Shown: positions 16,707 through 24,930 of the stretch, piece after piece
Position numbering within the stretch: position 1 is the stretch's first letter
How the letters are laid out: every line of letters begins with the position of its first letter
Assembly (NCBI GenBank): GCA_002360635.1
Contig: DEQW01000003.1
Coordinates: forward strand, 772,019 to 836,018
Source of the DNA: Flavobacteriaceae bacterium UBA3356
GTDB taxonomy: Bacteria > Bacteroidota > Bacteroidia > Flavobacteriales > Flavobacteriaceae
Direction: 5' to 3'
DNA length: 64,000 bases
Program-made: the position numbers and the translations under genes
The notes under the pieces: model-generated
The model's input: only the letters and a program-made list of their open reading frames with translations
The model's database searches: none
What the model was told of the DNA's origin: nothing

Positions 16707-17273
16707 CTATTCTTTTATTCGTTCTTGGTATTGCCCCTTTTCTGTATCCACTCGTATTTTATCGCCTTCATTAATAAATAAAGGGACATTTACTTCAGCT
16801 CCGGTTTCAACGATTGCAGGCTTTGTTGCGTTTGTCGCAGTATTACCTTTTACTCCAGGTTCGGTTGAAGTCACCTCTAATGTAACGTGTGCGGGCATTT
16901 CTACAGAAAGCGGTGCATTATCTTCAGTATTTATTAAAACAGTTACTACTTCACCCTCTTTCATTAGTTCAGGTGTATCTAGAGCTTCTTTCAATAAACG
17001 TATTTGGGTATAATCTTCAGTATTCATAAAATGGTAAAACTCCCCTTCATTATATAAGAATTGAAATTTATGCGTTTCTACACGAACATCCTCAATTTTA
17101 TGACCAGCAGAAAAAGTGTTGTCAATTACTTTTCCTGTCGTTACACTTTTTAGCTTTGTACGAACAAATGCTGGACCTTTACCCGGTTTCACGTGTAAAA
17201 ATTCTATTATTTTGTAAATATCATGGTTATAATGAATACATAACCCTTTTCTAATATCTGAAGTTGTTGCCAT
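16707..17273 (-). CDS. efp: Translation elongation factor P
   Basis: EF-P binds between the P and E sites and relieves stalling at consecutive prolines. The 188-residue protein shows the three-domain pattern: KOW-like domain I with the tip loop VKPGKGPAFVRTK, which carries Lys at the position modified in many species, then the MNTEDYTQI region of domain II, and domain III ending GDKIRVDTEKGQYQERIKE. A short inverted repeat lies 7 bases before the start codon. Confidence 0.97.
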   Translation of the reverse strand: MATTSDIRKGLCIHYNHDIYKIIEFLHVKPGKGPAFVRTKLKSVTTGKVIDNTFSAGHKIEDVRVETHKFQFLYNEGEFYHFMNTEDYTQIRLLKEALDTPELMKEGEVVTVLINTEDNAPLSVEMPAHVTLEVTSTEPGVKGNTATNATKPAIVETGAEVNVPLFINEGDKIRVDTEKGQYQERIKE

Positions 17274-17280
17274 ATTGCAT

Positions 17281-17293
17281 CCCGAAAAACGGG
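17281..17293 (-). promoter_or_regulatory. Small hairpin immediately upstream of efp
   Basis: CCCG and CGGG flank five A/T bases, a 4-bp GC-only stem, 7 bases before the efp ATG. It has no T-run, so it is not a terminator. It could affect ribosome access or be chance. Confidence 0.35.
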
Positions 17294-17339
17294 TATATTT
17301 TAATTAAACTTACTTTTATTTTTTTTTGTTTCAGAAATC

Positions 17340-18125
17340 TTAACTGTTGCTGAAATATCCTTTCATAATACCTCGCTTTGAGTTTTTAATAAACTGAAGA
17401 ATCTCGTCCCTTTCTGGAGTCGCTTCCATCTCAGCTTCTATAATTTCTGAAGCTTGTGTGGTATTATAGTTGTTCTGATATAGTATTCTGTATATATTTT
17501 GAATCTCACGGATTTTTTCTGTGTCGTACCCTCTTCTTCGTAAACCTATGGAATTTATACCAACATAGGAAAGAGGTTCACGTGCTCCTTTTACGTACGG
17601 CGGTACATCCTTACGTACCAACGATCCTCCTGTAACAAAAGCGTGACTACCAATCATACAAAATTGATGTACGGCCGTCATACCTGCAAGTATTACATAG
17701 TCGCCTATAGTAATATGCCCAGCTAATGTGCTTGCGTTAGAGAAAATACAGTTGTTGCCCACAATACAATCGTGCGCTATATGGCAATAGGCCATAATTA
17801 AACAATTGTCACCAATTACTGTTTTGCCACGGTCTATTGTGCCACGGTTTACAGTCACATATTCCCTGATGGTGGTATTATCACCAATTTCGGCTGTGGT
17901 TTCTTCATCTTTAAATTTTAAGTCCTGTGGGACAGCAGAAATTACAGCTCCGGGAAAAATATTACAATTTTTTCCTATACGGGCTCCTTCCATTATCGTT
18001 ACGTTGGATCCAATCCAAGTTCCTTCGCCAATTATTACATTGTTGTGAATAGTTGTAAAAGGTTCTATAACAACGTTTTTGGCGATTTTTGCGCCCGGAT
18101 GGACATATGCTAACGGTTGATTCAT
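17340..18125 (-). CDS. lpxA: UDP-N-acetylglucosamine acyltransferase LpxA
   Basis: LpxA adds the 3-O acyl chain to UDP-GlcNAc, the first step of lipid A synthesis. The 261 residues start with hexapeptide repeats (AYVHPGAKIAKNVVIEPFTTI) and include the catalytic His region LIMAYCHIAHDCIVG and the substrate loop MTAVHQFCMIGSHAFVTGG. The C-terminal helical part contains NSIGLRRRGYDTEKIREI. Its start is directly adjacent to the stop of lpxC-fabZ, as expected for the lpxD-lpxC/fabZ-lpxA operon. Confidence 0.97.
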   Translation of the reverse strand: MNQPLAYVHPGAKIAKNVVIEPFTTIHNNVIIGEGTWIGSNVTIMEGARIGKNCNIFPGAVISAVPQDLKFKDEETTAEIGDNTTIREYVTVNRGTIDRGKTVIGDNCLIMAYCHIAHDCIVGNNCIFSNASTLAGHITIGDYVILAGMTAVHQFCMIGSHAFVTGGSLVRKDVPPYVKGAREPLSYVGINSIGLRRRGYDTEKIREIQNIYRILYQNNYNTTQASEIIEAEMEATPERDEILQFIKNSKRGIMKGYFSNS

Positions 18126-19535
18126 TTAGTCATTTTTTGATTTTACTACCTGTGCCATTAATTCTGCCTCAGCACACAACTTACCATTTGCAAAAGCATA
18201 GCCTTGCATATGGCAGATTCCTCTACGTATGGGTGAAATTAAATCACACTTAAAAATTAATGTATCGCCCGGAACTACTTTTTGTTTAAACTTAACTTTA
18301 TCTATTTTCATAAAGTAAGTAAGGTAGTTCTCAGGGTCAGGTACTGTACTTAAAATTAATATTCCGCCTGTTTGTGCCATAGCCTCTACAATAAGCACTC
18401 CTGGCATAACTGGGGCCCCTGGAAAATGTCCTTTAAAAAACTCTTCATTCATTGTCACGTTTTTAGTACCTAGCACATGACTGTCTGAAAGTTCGAATAT
18501 TTTATCAATTAACAACATAGGTTGTCTATGAGGTAACATTTTCATGATTTGATTAATATCCATTAAAGGAGTACTATTCAAATCTACTTGAGGTACTTGG
18601 TTGCGCTTTTCAGCTTTAATTATTTTAGTCATTTTTTTAGCAAACTCCGTATTCACTTTATGACCAGGTTTGTTTGCTATAACCCTACCTCTAATTCGTG
18701 TTCCAATTAAGGCTAAATCCCCAACTACATCTAGTAGTTTGTGCCGAGCCGCTTCATTGGCATGGTGCAGTGTTAGATTATCTAAAATTCCATTTGGTTT
18801 TACTGAAATTTCATCCTTTCCGAAAGCACCACGAAGTTTTTCCATGGTTTCTGGAGACAATTCCTTATCCACATAAACTATTGCATTGTTTAAATCCCCA
18901 CCTTTAATTAAGCCGTGATCTAACAAGGTTTCAATTTCATGAAGGAAACTAAAGGTACGGGCGTTTGATATTTCATCCTTAAAGTCTGAAATACGCTGTA
19001 ATGAAGCATTTTGTGTGCCTAATACTTTAGTGCCAAAATCAACCATTGTTGTAATTTGGTATGAATCTGAAGGTATCACTGTAATTTCGCTGCCTGTTAC
19101 TTCATCGGCAAAGGTTATTACTTCTTTTACAACATACTCTTCGCGTGGCGCTTCTTGTTTAACGATTCCTGCTTCTTCAATGGCTTCAACAAAAAACTTG
19201 GAAGAACCGTCCATAATAGGTGGCTCTGAAGCATTCAACTCAATAATACAGTTGTCAACTTCCATTCCAACCAAGGCGGCTAAAACGTGTTCAGAAGTCT
19301 GTATTTTTACTCCTTTTTTTTCAAGGTTGGTGCCTCGTTCTGTATTGGTAACGTAATTTGCATCTGCTTCTATAACAGGACTGCCCTCGAGATCGATACG
19401 AATAAATTTGTATCCGTAATCTTCAGGCGCAGGTTTAAAGGTAATGGTTACTTCTTTTCCAGTGTGCAATCCAACTCCTTTAAGAGAAGTTTCTTTGCCA
19501 ATTGTTTGCTGATTTGTGGTGTTACACTCAATCAT
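18126..19535 (-). CDS. lpxC/fabZ: Bifunctional UDP-3-O-acyl-GlcNAc deacetylase / 3-hydroxyacyl-ACP dehydratase (LpxC-FabZ fusion)
   Basis: Residues 1 to about 300 are LpxC, the zinc deacetylase that commits lipid A synthesis: GVGLHTGKEVTITF, the zinc His in TSEHVLAALVGM, and the His and Asp ligands in RHKLLDVVGDLAL. After a short linker, about 315-469 is FabZ with LPHRQPMLLIDKI, the catalytic His in GHFPGAPVMPG and the Glu in IVEAMAQTGG. Fusion of the two is a known feature of Bacteroidota. I start at the ATG at 19535, which overlaps the lpxD stop by 8 bases; a TTG 18 bases upstream is also possible. Confidence 0.95.
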   Translation of the reverse strand: MIECNTTNQQTIGKETSLKGVGLHTGKEVTITFKPAPEDYGYKFIRIDLEGSPVIEADANYVTNTERGTNLEKKGVKIQTSEHVLAALVGMEVDNCIIELNASEPPIMDGSSKFFVEAIEEAGIVKQEAPREEYVVKEVITFADEVTGSEITVIPSDSYQITTMVDFGTKVLGTQNASLQRISDFKDEISNARTFSFLHEIETLLDHGLIKGGDLNNAIVYVDKELSPETMEKLRGAFGKDEISVKPNGILDNLTLHHANEAARHKLLDVVGDLALIGTRIRGRVIANKPGHKVNTEFAKKMTKIIKAEKRNQVPQVDLNSTPLMDINQIMKMLPHRQPMLLIDKIFELSDSHVLGTKNVTMNEEFFKGHFPGAPVMPGVLIVEAMAQTGGILILSTVPDPENYLTYFMKIDKVKFKQKVVPGDTLIFKCDLISPIRRGICHMQGYAFANGKLCAEAELMAQVVKSKND

Positions 19536-20553
19536 TGTCAATTTTTTTTTCAAAGGTATTAAATCGCTTGATTATTTCAGGTAGGTTTTTAAAATGAACA
19601 TAGCTTTTATTAAAACCGCCATAACTTAATGCCGGTGAACCTTGTAATGCCTCGTTATCTTTTACGTTTCGTCCAATACCGCTTTGTGCTTGTATTCGCA
19701 CATTATTGCCAATGGTAATATGGCCAACAATTCCTACTTGACCACCAATAACACAGTTTTTGCCGATTTTAGTAGATCCAGCCACTCCAGATTGAGCGGC
19801 AATTACGGTATTTTCTCCTATTTCTACATTATGGGCAATTTGTATCTGGTTGTCTAATTTTACGCCTTTTCTAATAATAGTAGCGCCTAAAGTAGCACGA
19901 TCTATAGTTGTGCCCGCACCTAAATCTACATTATCTTCAATGATAACATTACCGGTTTGTGGCACTTTTGAATATTCTCCATTTTCATCTGGGGTAAAAC
20001 CAAATCCATCCGCACCTACAATTACTCCACTATTAATAACACAGTTATTGCCAATTATTGTTTCAGAATAAATTTTAGCCCCTGCAAAGATGATTACATT
20101 ATCTCCTATTTCAACATTATTTCCAATATATACATTAGGGTAAATGGTTGCGTTATCACCAATCGTAACGTTATCACCTAAATAAGAAAAAGCGCCTAAA
20201 TAGAGGTTCTCTCCATACTTAGCACTTTCTGAAACAAACACAGGTTCTTCAATTCCTGTTTTGTTCATCTTTACCTGGTTATAGTATTCAAGTAACTTAG
20301 AAAAGGCTTTGTACGCATCGTCCACCCGAATTAACGTCGTATCAATTTTGTTTTCAGCAACAAAATCTTTGTTTACGATCGCTATGGTAGCCTGAGTTGA
20401 ATATATATAAGAAGTGTATTTTGGATTGGCCAAAAAAGTAAGACTCCCTTCGGTTCCTTCTTCAATTTTAGCAAGTTTTGACACTTCTGCATCAGCATTT
20501 CCTTCTATTTCACCTTCTAAAAGTCCTGCTATTTGTGTTGCTGTAAATTTCAT
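19528..20553 (-). CDS. lpxD: UDP-3-O-(3-hydroxyacyl)glucosamine N-acyltransferase LpxD
   Basis: LpxD transfers the N-linked hydroxyacyl chain, the third lipid A step. The 341-residue protein has the N-terminal uridine-binding domain (MKFTATQIAGLLEGEIEGN, GSLTFLANPKYTSYI), a hexapeptide beta-helix and the active-site motif LDNQIQIAHNVEIGENT. The C-terminal helices follow GSPALSYGGFNKSYVHFKN. It is the first gene of the lpx cluster and overlaps lpxC-fabZ. Confidence 0.97.
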   Translation of the reverse strand: MKFTATQIAGLLEGEIEGNADAEVSKLAKIEEGTEGSLTFLANPKYTSYIYSTQATIAIVNKDFVAENKIDTTLIRVDDAYKAFSKLLEYYNQVKMNKTGIEEPVFVSESAKYGENLYLGAFSYLGDNVTIGDNATIYPNVYIGNNVEIGDNVIIFAGAKIYSETIIGNNCVINSGVIVGADGFGFTPDENGEYSKVPQTGNVIIEDNVDLGAGTTIDRATLGATIIRKGVKLDNQIQIAHNVEIGENTVIAAQSGVAGSTKIGKNCVIGGQVGIVGHITIGNNVRIQAQSGIGRNVKDNEALQGSPALSYGGFNKSYVHFKNLPEIIKRFNTFEKKIDND

Positions 20554-20584
20554 TTAGTAGCATTGTGGTTATAGATTATTGCTT

Positions 20585-20610
20585 AAAAAAACAGATAAAC
20601 CTGTTTTAAA
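20585..20610 (-). terminator. Weak terminator downstream of the HD-domain gene
   Basis: A 7-bp stem AAAACAG/CTGTTTT around a 6-base loop is followed on the minus strand by T residues. It lies between the HD-domain gene and lpxD. The stem is AT-rich, so support is moderate. Confidence 0.55.
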
Positions 20611-20658
20611 AATTTATATCGATTTGACAATAATCCCTGCAAAAATAGAAAAAAAGGT

Positions 20659-21888
20659 TTAGTTATTGCTTTTTGGATAGCATAGATAGTATTTAATTAC
20701 TTTTTCTGAAAGTGCTTTTAAGTTTACTTGGTCGCTCGCTTTGGCTACATCTTTTATTTTTCCATTCTTGGTCAACAGGTTAATAGTGTCTTTGTCCATG
20801 CGGTATGCCTGATTTTGAATACTGCCTGTAAACACAAAATAATGAGCTTCTGCTTCTGTTAAATTGTGTTGTTGCATCACTTTTTTCAGTTTCTTTTTTT
20901 GTTTTTCTGAAGTTATAGGTTTCTTTTTCATTTTTATCTTCAGTAAATCTCTATCCAAAAGCATTTGTGCTAACGTTTTTAGGACAAAATCTTCTGAAGA
21001 AACCCAAGATTTCATAGCCGAAACAATATCATAATCGTCCAATTTTGAAAACGTATCCAAGACATCTTTTGTAAATGTTTCTTTCGTTATGGCATTATTC
21101 AGAAAAAAAGATAATGCCGCGCTTGCAGGAAGTTCAACTCCTTGGTCGGTTAGTTCTTTAGCCCGTTTTAATAAGCGAAGCAATAACTGCTCGGCTACAA
21201 TACCAGTTTTGTGCAAATACACTTGCCAATACATTAATCGACGGGCGATAATAAATTTTTCTACCGAATAAATTCCCTTCTCCTCTACTACCAGTTTATC
21301 GTTATGCACATTCAACATGGTAATAAGCCGTTCGGAATTTACCGCACCTTCTGAAACCCCCGTATAAAAACTATCCCGCCTTAAATAATCCAACCGATCC
21401 ATATCCAACTGACTTGAAATAAGTTGATGCAAGAATTTTCGGTCATATTCATCCTTGAAAATAGTGATGGCAAGCGTTAATCTGTTGTTAAAGTTTCGGT
21501 TCAATTCTTCCATAAACAACAGTGAAATCTGCTCATGATTCACACTTTCAACAATGCTATTTTCCATGGCATGAGAAAATGGACCGTGGCCAATATCGTG
21601 TAATAAAATCGCGATGTAAATAGCCTCTTCTTCTTCTTCCGATATTTCAATCCCCTTAAAACGAAGCACCTGCACCGCTTTTCGCATTAAAAACATAGCG
21701 CCCAATGCATGATGAAAACGGGTATGATGTGCGCCTGGATAAACGAGATATGACATCCCCATTTGCGAAATTCTGCGCAGCCGTTGAAAGTATTGATGCT
21801 CTATTAAATCGAAAATGACAGTATTGGGAATGGTAATAAAACCGTAGATGGGGTCGTTAACTATTTTGAGTTTGTTACGTGATTTCAA
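20659..21888 (-). CDS. HD-domain metal-dependent phosphohydrolase
   Basis: The metal-binding HD motif is seen as HHTRFHHALGAMFLMRKA (about 55-72), IAILLHDIGHGPFSHAMEN (about 92-110) and the distal Asp in SQLDMDRLDYLRRDSFYTG. These are the signatures of the SAMHD1/dGTPase-like branch, which hydrolyses dNTPs or related phosphates; the true substrate here is unknown. The 409-residue length is usual for this protein in Bacteroidota. The start is TTG: an in-frame stop lies five codons upstream, and the first residues (KSRNKLKIVNDPIYGFI) are conserved in style. It is divergent from porX. Confidence 0.88.
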   Translation of the reverse strand: MKSRNKLKIVNDPIYGFITIPNTVIFDLIEHQYFQRLRRISQMGMSYLVYPGAHHTRFHHALGAMFLMRKAVQVLRFKGIEISEEEEEAIYIAILLHDIGHGPFSHAMENSIVESVNHEQISLLFMEELNRNFNNRLTLAITIFKDEYDRKFLHQLISSQLDMDRLDYLRRDSFYTGVSEGAVNSERLITMLNVHNDKLVVEEKGIYSVEKFIIARRLMYWQVYLHKTGIVAEQLLLRLLKRAKELTDQGVELPASAALSFFLNNAITKETFTKDVLDTFSKLDDYDIVSAMKSWVSSEDFVLKTLAQMLLDRDLLKIKMKKKPITSEKQKKKLKKVMQQHNLTEAEAHYFVFTGSIQNQAYRMDKDTINLLTKNGKIKDVAKASDQVNLKALSEKVIKYYLCYPKSNN

Positions 21889-22009
21889 ACTTTTAACTTT
21901 TAATTATACTGGCTTTTTTCGTTTTGAAAAATTTCAGGATTAGTTTTGTTTAACGAGTGAATTTTCAGAAAAACTGAACCATTCAACACAGAAAAAACAA
22001 ATATACAAT

Positions 22010-23560
22010 ATGAGCGACATAAAAGTACTATGGGTAGATGATGAAATAGATTTGTTAAAACCGCACATCCTTTTCCTTGAGAAAAAAAACTATACGGTAA
22101 CCACTGCACAAAGTGGAACCGAAGCCTTAGAAGAAATAACAAAAGAAAATTTCGATATTGTTTTTTTAGACGAAAACATGCCAGGCCTCACAGGATTGGA
22201 AACCTTAGCCGAAATAAAAGAACACCAAGCTTCACTGCCGGTAGTTATGATTACCAAAAGTGAAGAAGAATATATTATGGAAGAAGCAATCGGTTCAAAA
22301 ATTGCCGATTACCTTATAAAACCCGTAAACCCAAACCAGATTTTACTTAGCTTGAAAAAGAATTTGGATCATTCGCGTTTGGTTTCAGAAAAAACTACTT
22401 CTAGTTATCAGCAGGAATTCCGGAAAATCGCGATGGATATGTCCATGATTAATTCGTGGGAAGGTTGGGTTGACTTGTACCAAAAATTAGTGTATTGGGA
22501 ATTGGAACTTGAAGATATCGAGGATACTGGAATGTTTGAAATTTTGGAATCCCAAAAAACGGAAGCCAATACACAGTTTTGCAAATTCGTTGATAAAAAT
22601 TACCCCGAATGGTTTAAAGACGAAGAAGAGGCGCCAGTTATGTCGCATACGTTGTTTAGAGATAAAGTTATGCCTGAACTAGAAGAAAAAAAACCAACAC
22701 TTTTGGTCGTTGTTGATAACCTTCGGTATGATCAGTGGAAAGCTTTTGAGCCTTTTATTGCCAACAACTACAAGAAAAAAACTGAAGACATGTTTTGCAG
22801 CATTCTTCCTACAGCCACACAATATGCAAGAAATGCTATTTTTTCAGGCTTAATGCCAAGCGAGATGGAAAAACTGCACCCAGACCTTTGGTTGAACGAT
22901 ACCGATGAAGGTGGTAAAAACATGAACGAAGATAAATTTTTAGAAGCTCAATTAAAGCGATTTGGACTGAACTTAAATTGGAGCTATCATAAAATTTCAA
23001 GTTTAAAACAAGGAAAAAAACTTGCAGAAAACTTTAAAAGCCATAAAGATGAAGACCTAACCGTATTAGTTTATAACTTTGTGGACATTTTATCACATTC
23101 CAAAACAGAGATGGAAGTAATTAAAGAACTTGCTTCTACAGATAAATCGTACCGATCGCTAACGCAGAGTTGGTTTAAAAATTCACCCTTGATGGATATT
23201 ATCCAACAAGCCTCTCAATTAGGATTTAAGTTGATTATTACAACCGATCACGGAACTATTAACGTAAAAAATCCTTCAAAGGTTATAGGTGACAAAAACA
23301 CTAGTTTAAACTTACGTTATAAAACAGGGAAAAGCCTAACTTATGAGGATAAAGATGTTTTGGCGGCCACCAACCCTAAAACAATAAACCTCCCTACTAT
23401 AAATATGAGCAGTTCATTTATTTTTGCGAAAGGGGATTTGTTTTTTGCTTATCCTAATAACTACAACCATTACGTGAGCTATTATCGAAATACCTATCAA
23501 CATGGTGGTGTTTCGCTTGAAGAAATGGTTATTCCTTTTAGTGTTTTAGACCCCAGATAG
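22010..23560 (+). CDS. porX: PorX, type IX secretion response regulator with PglZ domain
   Basis: PorX is the response regulator that, with the kinase PorY and the sigma factor SigP, controls type IX secretion genes. Residues 1-120 are a receiver with the acidic pair Asp10-Asp11 (WVDDE), phospho-acceptor Asp54 (FLDENMPG), Thr81-like ITKSEEE and Lys104 (LIKPVNP). About 120-205 is a helical linker. From about 228 to the end is a PglZ domain of the alkaline-phosphatase superfamily: metal ligands in VVVDNLRYDQW, the Thr motif ILPTATQYARN (about 265-275) and TTDHGTINV. Published PorX structures show a zinc-dependent phosphodiesterase here. porY is not in the window. Confidence 0.95.
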   Translation: MSDIKVLWVDDEIDLLKPHILFLEKKNYTVTTAQSGTEALEEITKENFDIVFLDENMPGLTGLETLAEIKEHQASLPVVMITKSEEEYIMEEAIGSKIADYLIKPVNPNQILLSLKKNLDHSRLVSEKTTSSYQQEFRKIAMDMSMINSWEGWVDLYQKLVYWELELEDIEDTGMFEILESQKTEANTQFCKFVDKNYPEWFKDEEEAPVMSHTLFRDKVMPELEEKKPTLLVVVDNLRYDQWKAFEPFIANNYKKKTEDMFCSILPTATQYARNAIFSGLMPSEMEKLHPDLWLNDTDEGGKNMNEDKFLEAQLKRFGLNLNWSYHKISSLKQGKKLAENFKSHKDEDLTVLVYNFVDILSHSKTEMEVIKELASTDKSYRSLTQSWFKNSPLMDIIQQASQLGFKLIITTDHGTINVKNPSKVIGDKNTSLNLRYKTGKSLTYEDKDVLAATNPKTINLPTINMSSSFIFAKGDLFFAYPNNYNHYVSYYRNTYQHGGVSLEEMVIPFSVLDPR

Positions 23561-23632
23561 GTTTTTTTGTAAGAAAAATCTTAAATAAATGTATTTTATC
23601 GAATAAATTAGTTATTTATCGGTTATGTATGT

Positions 23633-23640
23633 TATATTTG
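23633..23640 (+). promoter_or_regulatory. Candidate -7 promoter element of tsaE
   Basis: TATATTTG, a full match to TAnnTTTG, lies 16 bases before the tsaE start. The -33 position has no TTG, so the match is partial. Confidence 0.5.
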
Positions 23641-23656
23641 GTCGCAACCAAAAATT

Positions 23657-24070
23657 ATGGAAATCACCTACACTTTAGATAACTTACAGCAAATAGCTGA
23701 TAAGATACTAACAAATGCACAAAACAAGTACTTTTTGTTTTATGGTGATATGGGTGTAGGTAAAACAACCCTTATCAAAGCTTTAGCCAAACAATTAGGT
23801 GTCACTGATAACATCTCTAGTCCCACTTTTTCTTTAGTTAATGAGTACGAATCGACTGATGGTGTTATCTATCATTTTGATTTTTATAGAATAGAAGATG
23901 AAACGGAAGCTTTAGATATGGGGATTGAAGAGTATTTTTATTCAGATAACTGGGTGTTCATAGAATGGCCAGAAAAAATAAATAAGTTGCTCCCAGATGA
24001 GCATACTAGCATTACATTATCAAAAAACAAAAACGGAAGTAGAACCCTAAATATTTTGCCAGTGAAATAA
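23657..24070 (+). CDS. tsaE: tRNA threonylcarbamoyladenosine synthesis ATPase TsaE
   Basis: TsaE is the small ATPase needed with TsaB and TsaD to make the t6A base at position 37 of ANN-decoding tRNAs. The 137-residue protein has a P-loop GDMGVGKTTLIKAL (about 30-43), the switch region ISSPTFSLVNEYE, YHFDFYRIEDETEALDMG, and the Walker B-like VFIEWPEK. It lies about 96 bases after porX and before a small lipoprotein gene. Confidence 0.95.
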   Translation: MEITYTLDNLQQIADKILTNAQNKYFLFYGDMGVGKTTLIKALAKQLGVTDNISSPTFSLVNEYESTDGVIYHFDFYRIEDETEALDMGIEEYFYSDNWVFIEWPEKINKLLPDEHTSITLSKNKNGSRTLNILPVK

Positions 24071-24190
24071 ATTGTAACTCACAACAAATACAGCTTATTA
24101 GTTTCATTTAAAAAATTGCCCCAAATCGCATTCTTTTTTGAACAGGATATTTATTTTCAAAAATAACCTATAAAGATACGAGGAACTTAA

Positions 24191-24223
24191 TTGAAATACA
24201 TGTTGAATTTTGTGATAGGTTTG
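24191..24223 (+). promoter_or_regulatory. Candidate promoter for the small lipoprotein gene
   Basis: TTG at 24191-24193, a 22-base spacer and TAGGTTTG at 24216-24223 fit the Bacteroidota promoter. It lies 29 bases before the lipoprotein ATG. The rest of the 180-base gap after tsaE shows nothing I can name. Confidence 0.55.
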
Positions 24224-24251
24224 TACTATTAACCTCACAAAAACAAACATT

Positions 24252-24392
24252 ATGAAACTAACAAAGTACTATTTAATCGTTGCAATTTTCGGAGCTGGTC
24301 TATTTTTCTCATGTACTCCAGAAAGTATTGAAGATGGACAAACAGAACAACAAATTAAAAGAGAACGAATCCGCGCACCTCAAAACGGATAA
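24252..24392 (+). CDS. Very small lipoprotein (46 residues)
   Basis: The ORF begins MKLTKYYLIVAIFGAG and has a lipobox LFFSC, so Cys21 would be lipidated and the mature peptide would be only about 26 residues, charged and ending RAPQNG. A good candidate promoter lies just upstream. Its last 59 bases overlap the next gene in another frame. The protein is too short for a named family. Evidence for coding is the signal peptide and lipobox, and its place before a co-directional gene. Confidence 0.72.
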   Translation: MKLTKYYLIVAIFGAGLFFSCTPESIEDGQTEQQIKRERIRAPQNG

Positions 24393-24867
24393 AAAACCAA
24401 AAATATATGGAGGGGTCATTGTATTATTGATTGCGGTTAGTCCTTTTTTATTTTATTCCTATAAAAGTTTCCCAGAAAACTCTCAAGTCTGGGAAACTTA
24501 TTTTTTTACTATCGAAACATCTTTTTACTCAATCTATGATTTCTTTTGGTTTATAGTAGGTAAAATCATTCCTCTTTATTTGCTTTTACTATGGTTTTTT
24601 ACGTGTAAGCATTGGTGGCACTGGATACTTTTAATCCCCATTGCTATGTATGCCTTTCAATTATGGGGAATTGTAAATGAAAGTAAAGGTTTGGATGAGT
24701 TAGAAATTTATTATATCATCCCATTAATGATGGTATTGGTTCCTGCAGTTTATCTAATTAGAGCGAAACTCTTTAATAAAGTACGAGGTGATGATTTAAA
24801 AACTTTTGAAGAAGATTTGTTAACCAAAAAAAGCATCTGGCAACAAGTAAAAGACCTCTTTCGCTAA
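24334..24867 (+). CDS. Small integral membrane protein, unknown function
   Basis: I start at MDKQNNKLKENESAH (24334), since an upstream start at 24280 would read through the lipoprotein signal region in a frame without sense. The 177-residue protein has four hydrophobic stretches: IYGGVIVLLIAVSPFLFY, FWFIVGKIIPLYLLLLWF, WWHWILLIPIAMYAFQLWG and IYYIIPLMMVLVPAVYLI. A basic tail ends IWQQVKDLFR. I do not recognise a family. The long out-of-frame overlap with the lipoprotein suggests coupled translation. Confidence 0.75.
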   Translation: MDKQNNKLKENESAHLKTDKKPKIYGGVIVLLIAVSPFLFYSYKSFPENSQVWETYFFTIETSFYSIYDFFWFIVGKIIPLYLLLLWFFTCKHWWHWILLIPIAMYAFQLWGIVNESKGLDELEIYYIIPLMMVLVPAVYLIRAKLFNKVRGDDLKTFEEDLLTKKSIWQQVKDLFR

Positions 24868-24930
24868 TCATTATTTTCTTTTTTCAATACCAAATAAATA
24901 TGTAACTTAGGGCTGCTAACCTTTTTTACC

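Noticed and set aside
20659..21888. HD-domain protein as an antiviral dNTPase or cyclic-nucleotide effector
   Set aside because: It is the common flavobacterial HD protein next to lpxD and porX; no defence genes are linked.
22010..23560. PglZ domain as a sign of a BREX phage-defence system
   Set aside because: The receiver domain in front and the known PorX architecture explain it, and no brx-type neighbours are present.
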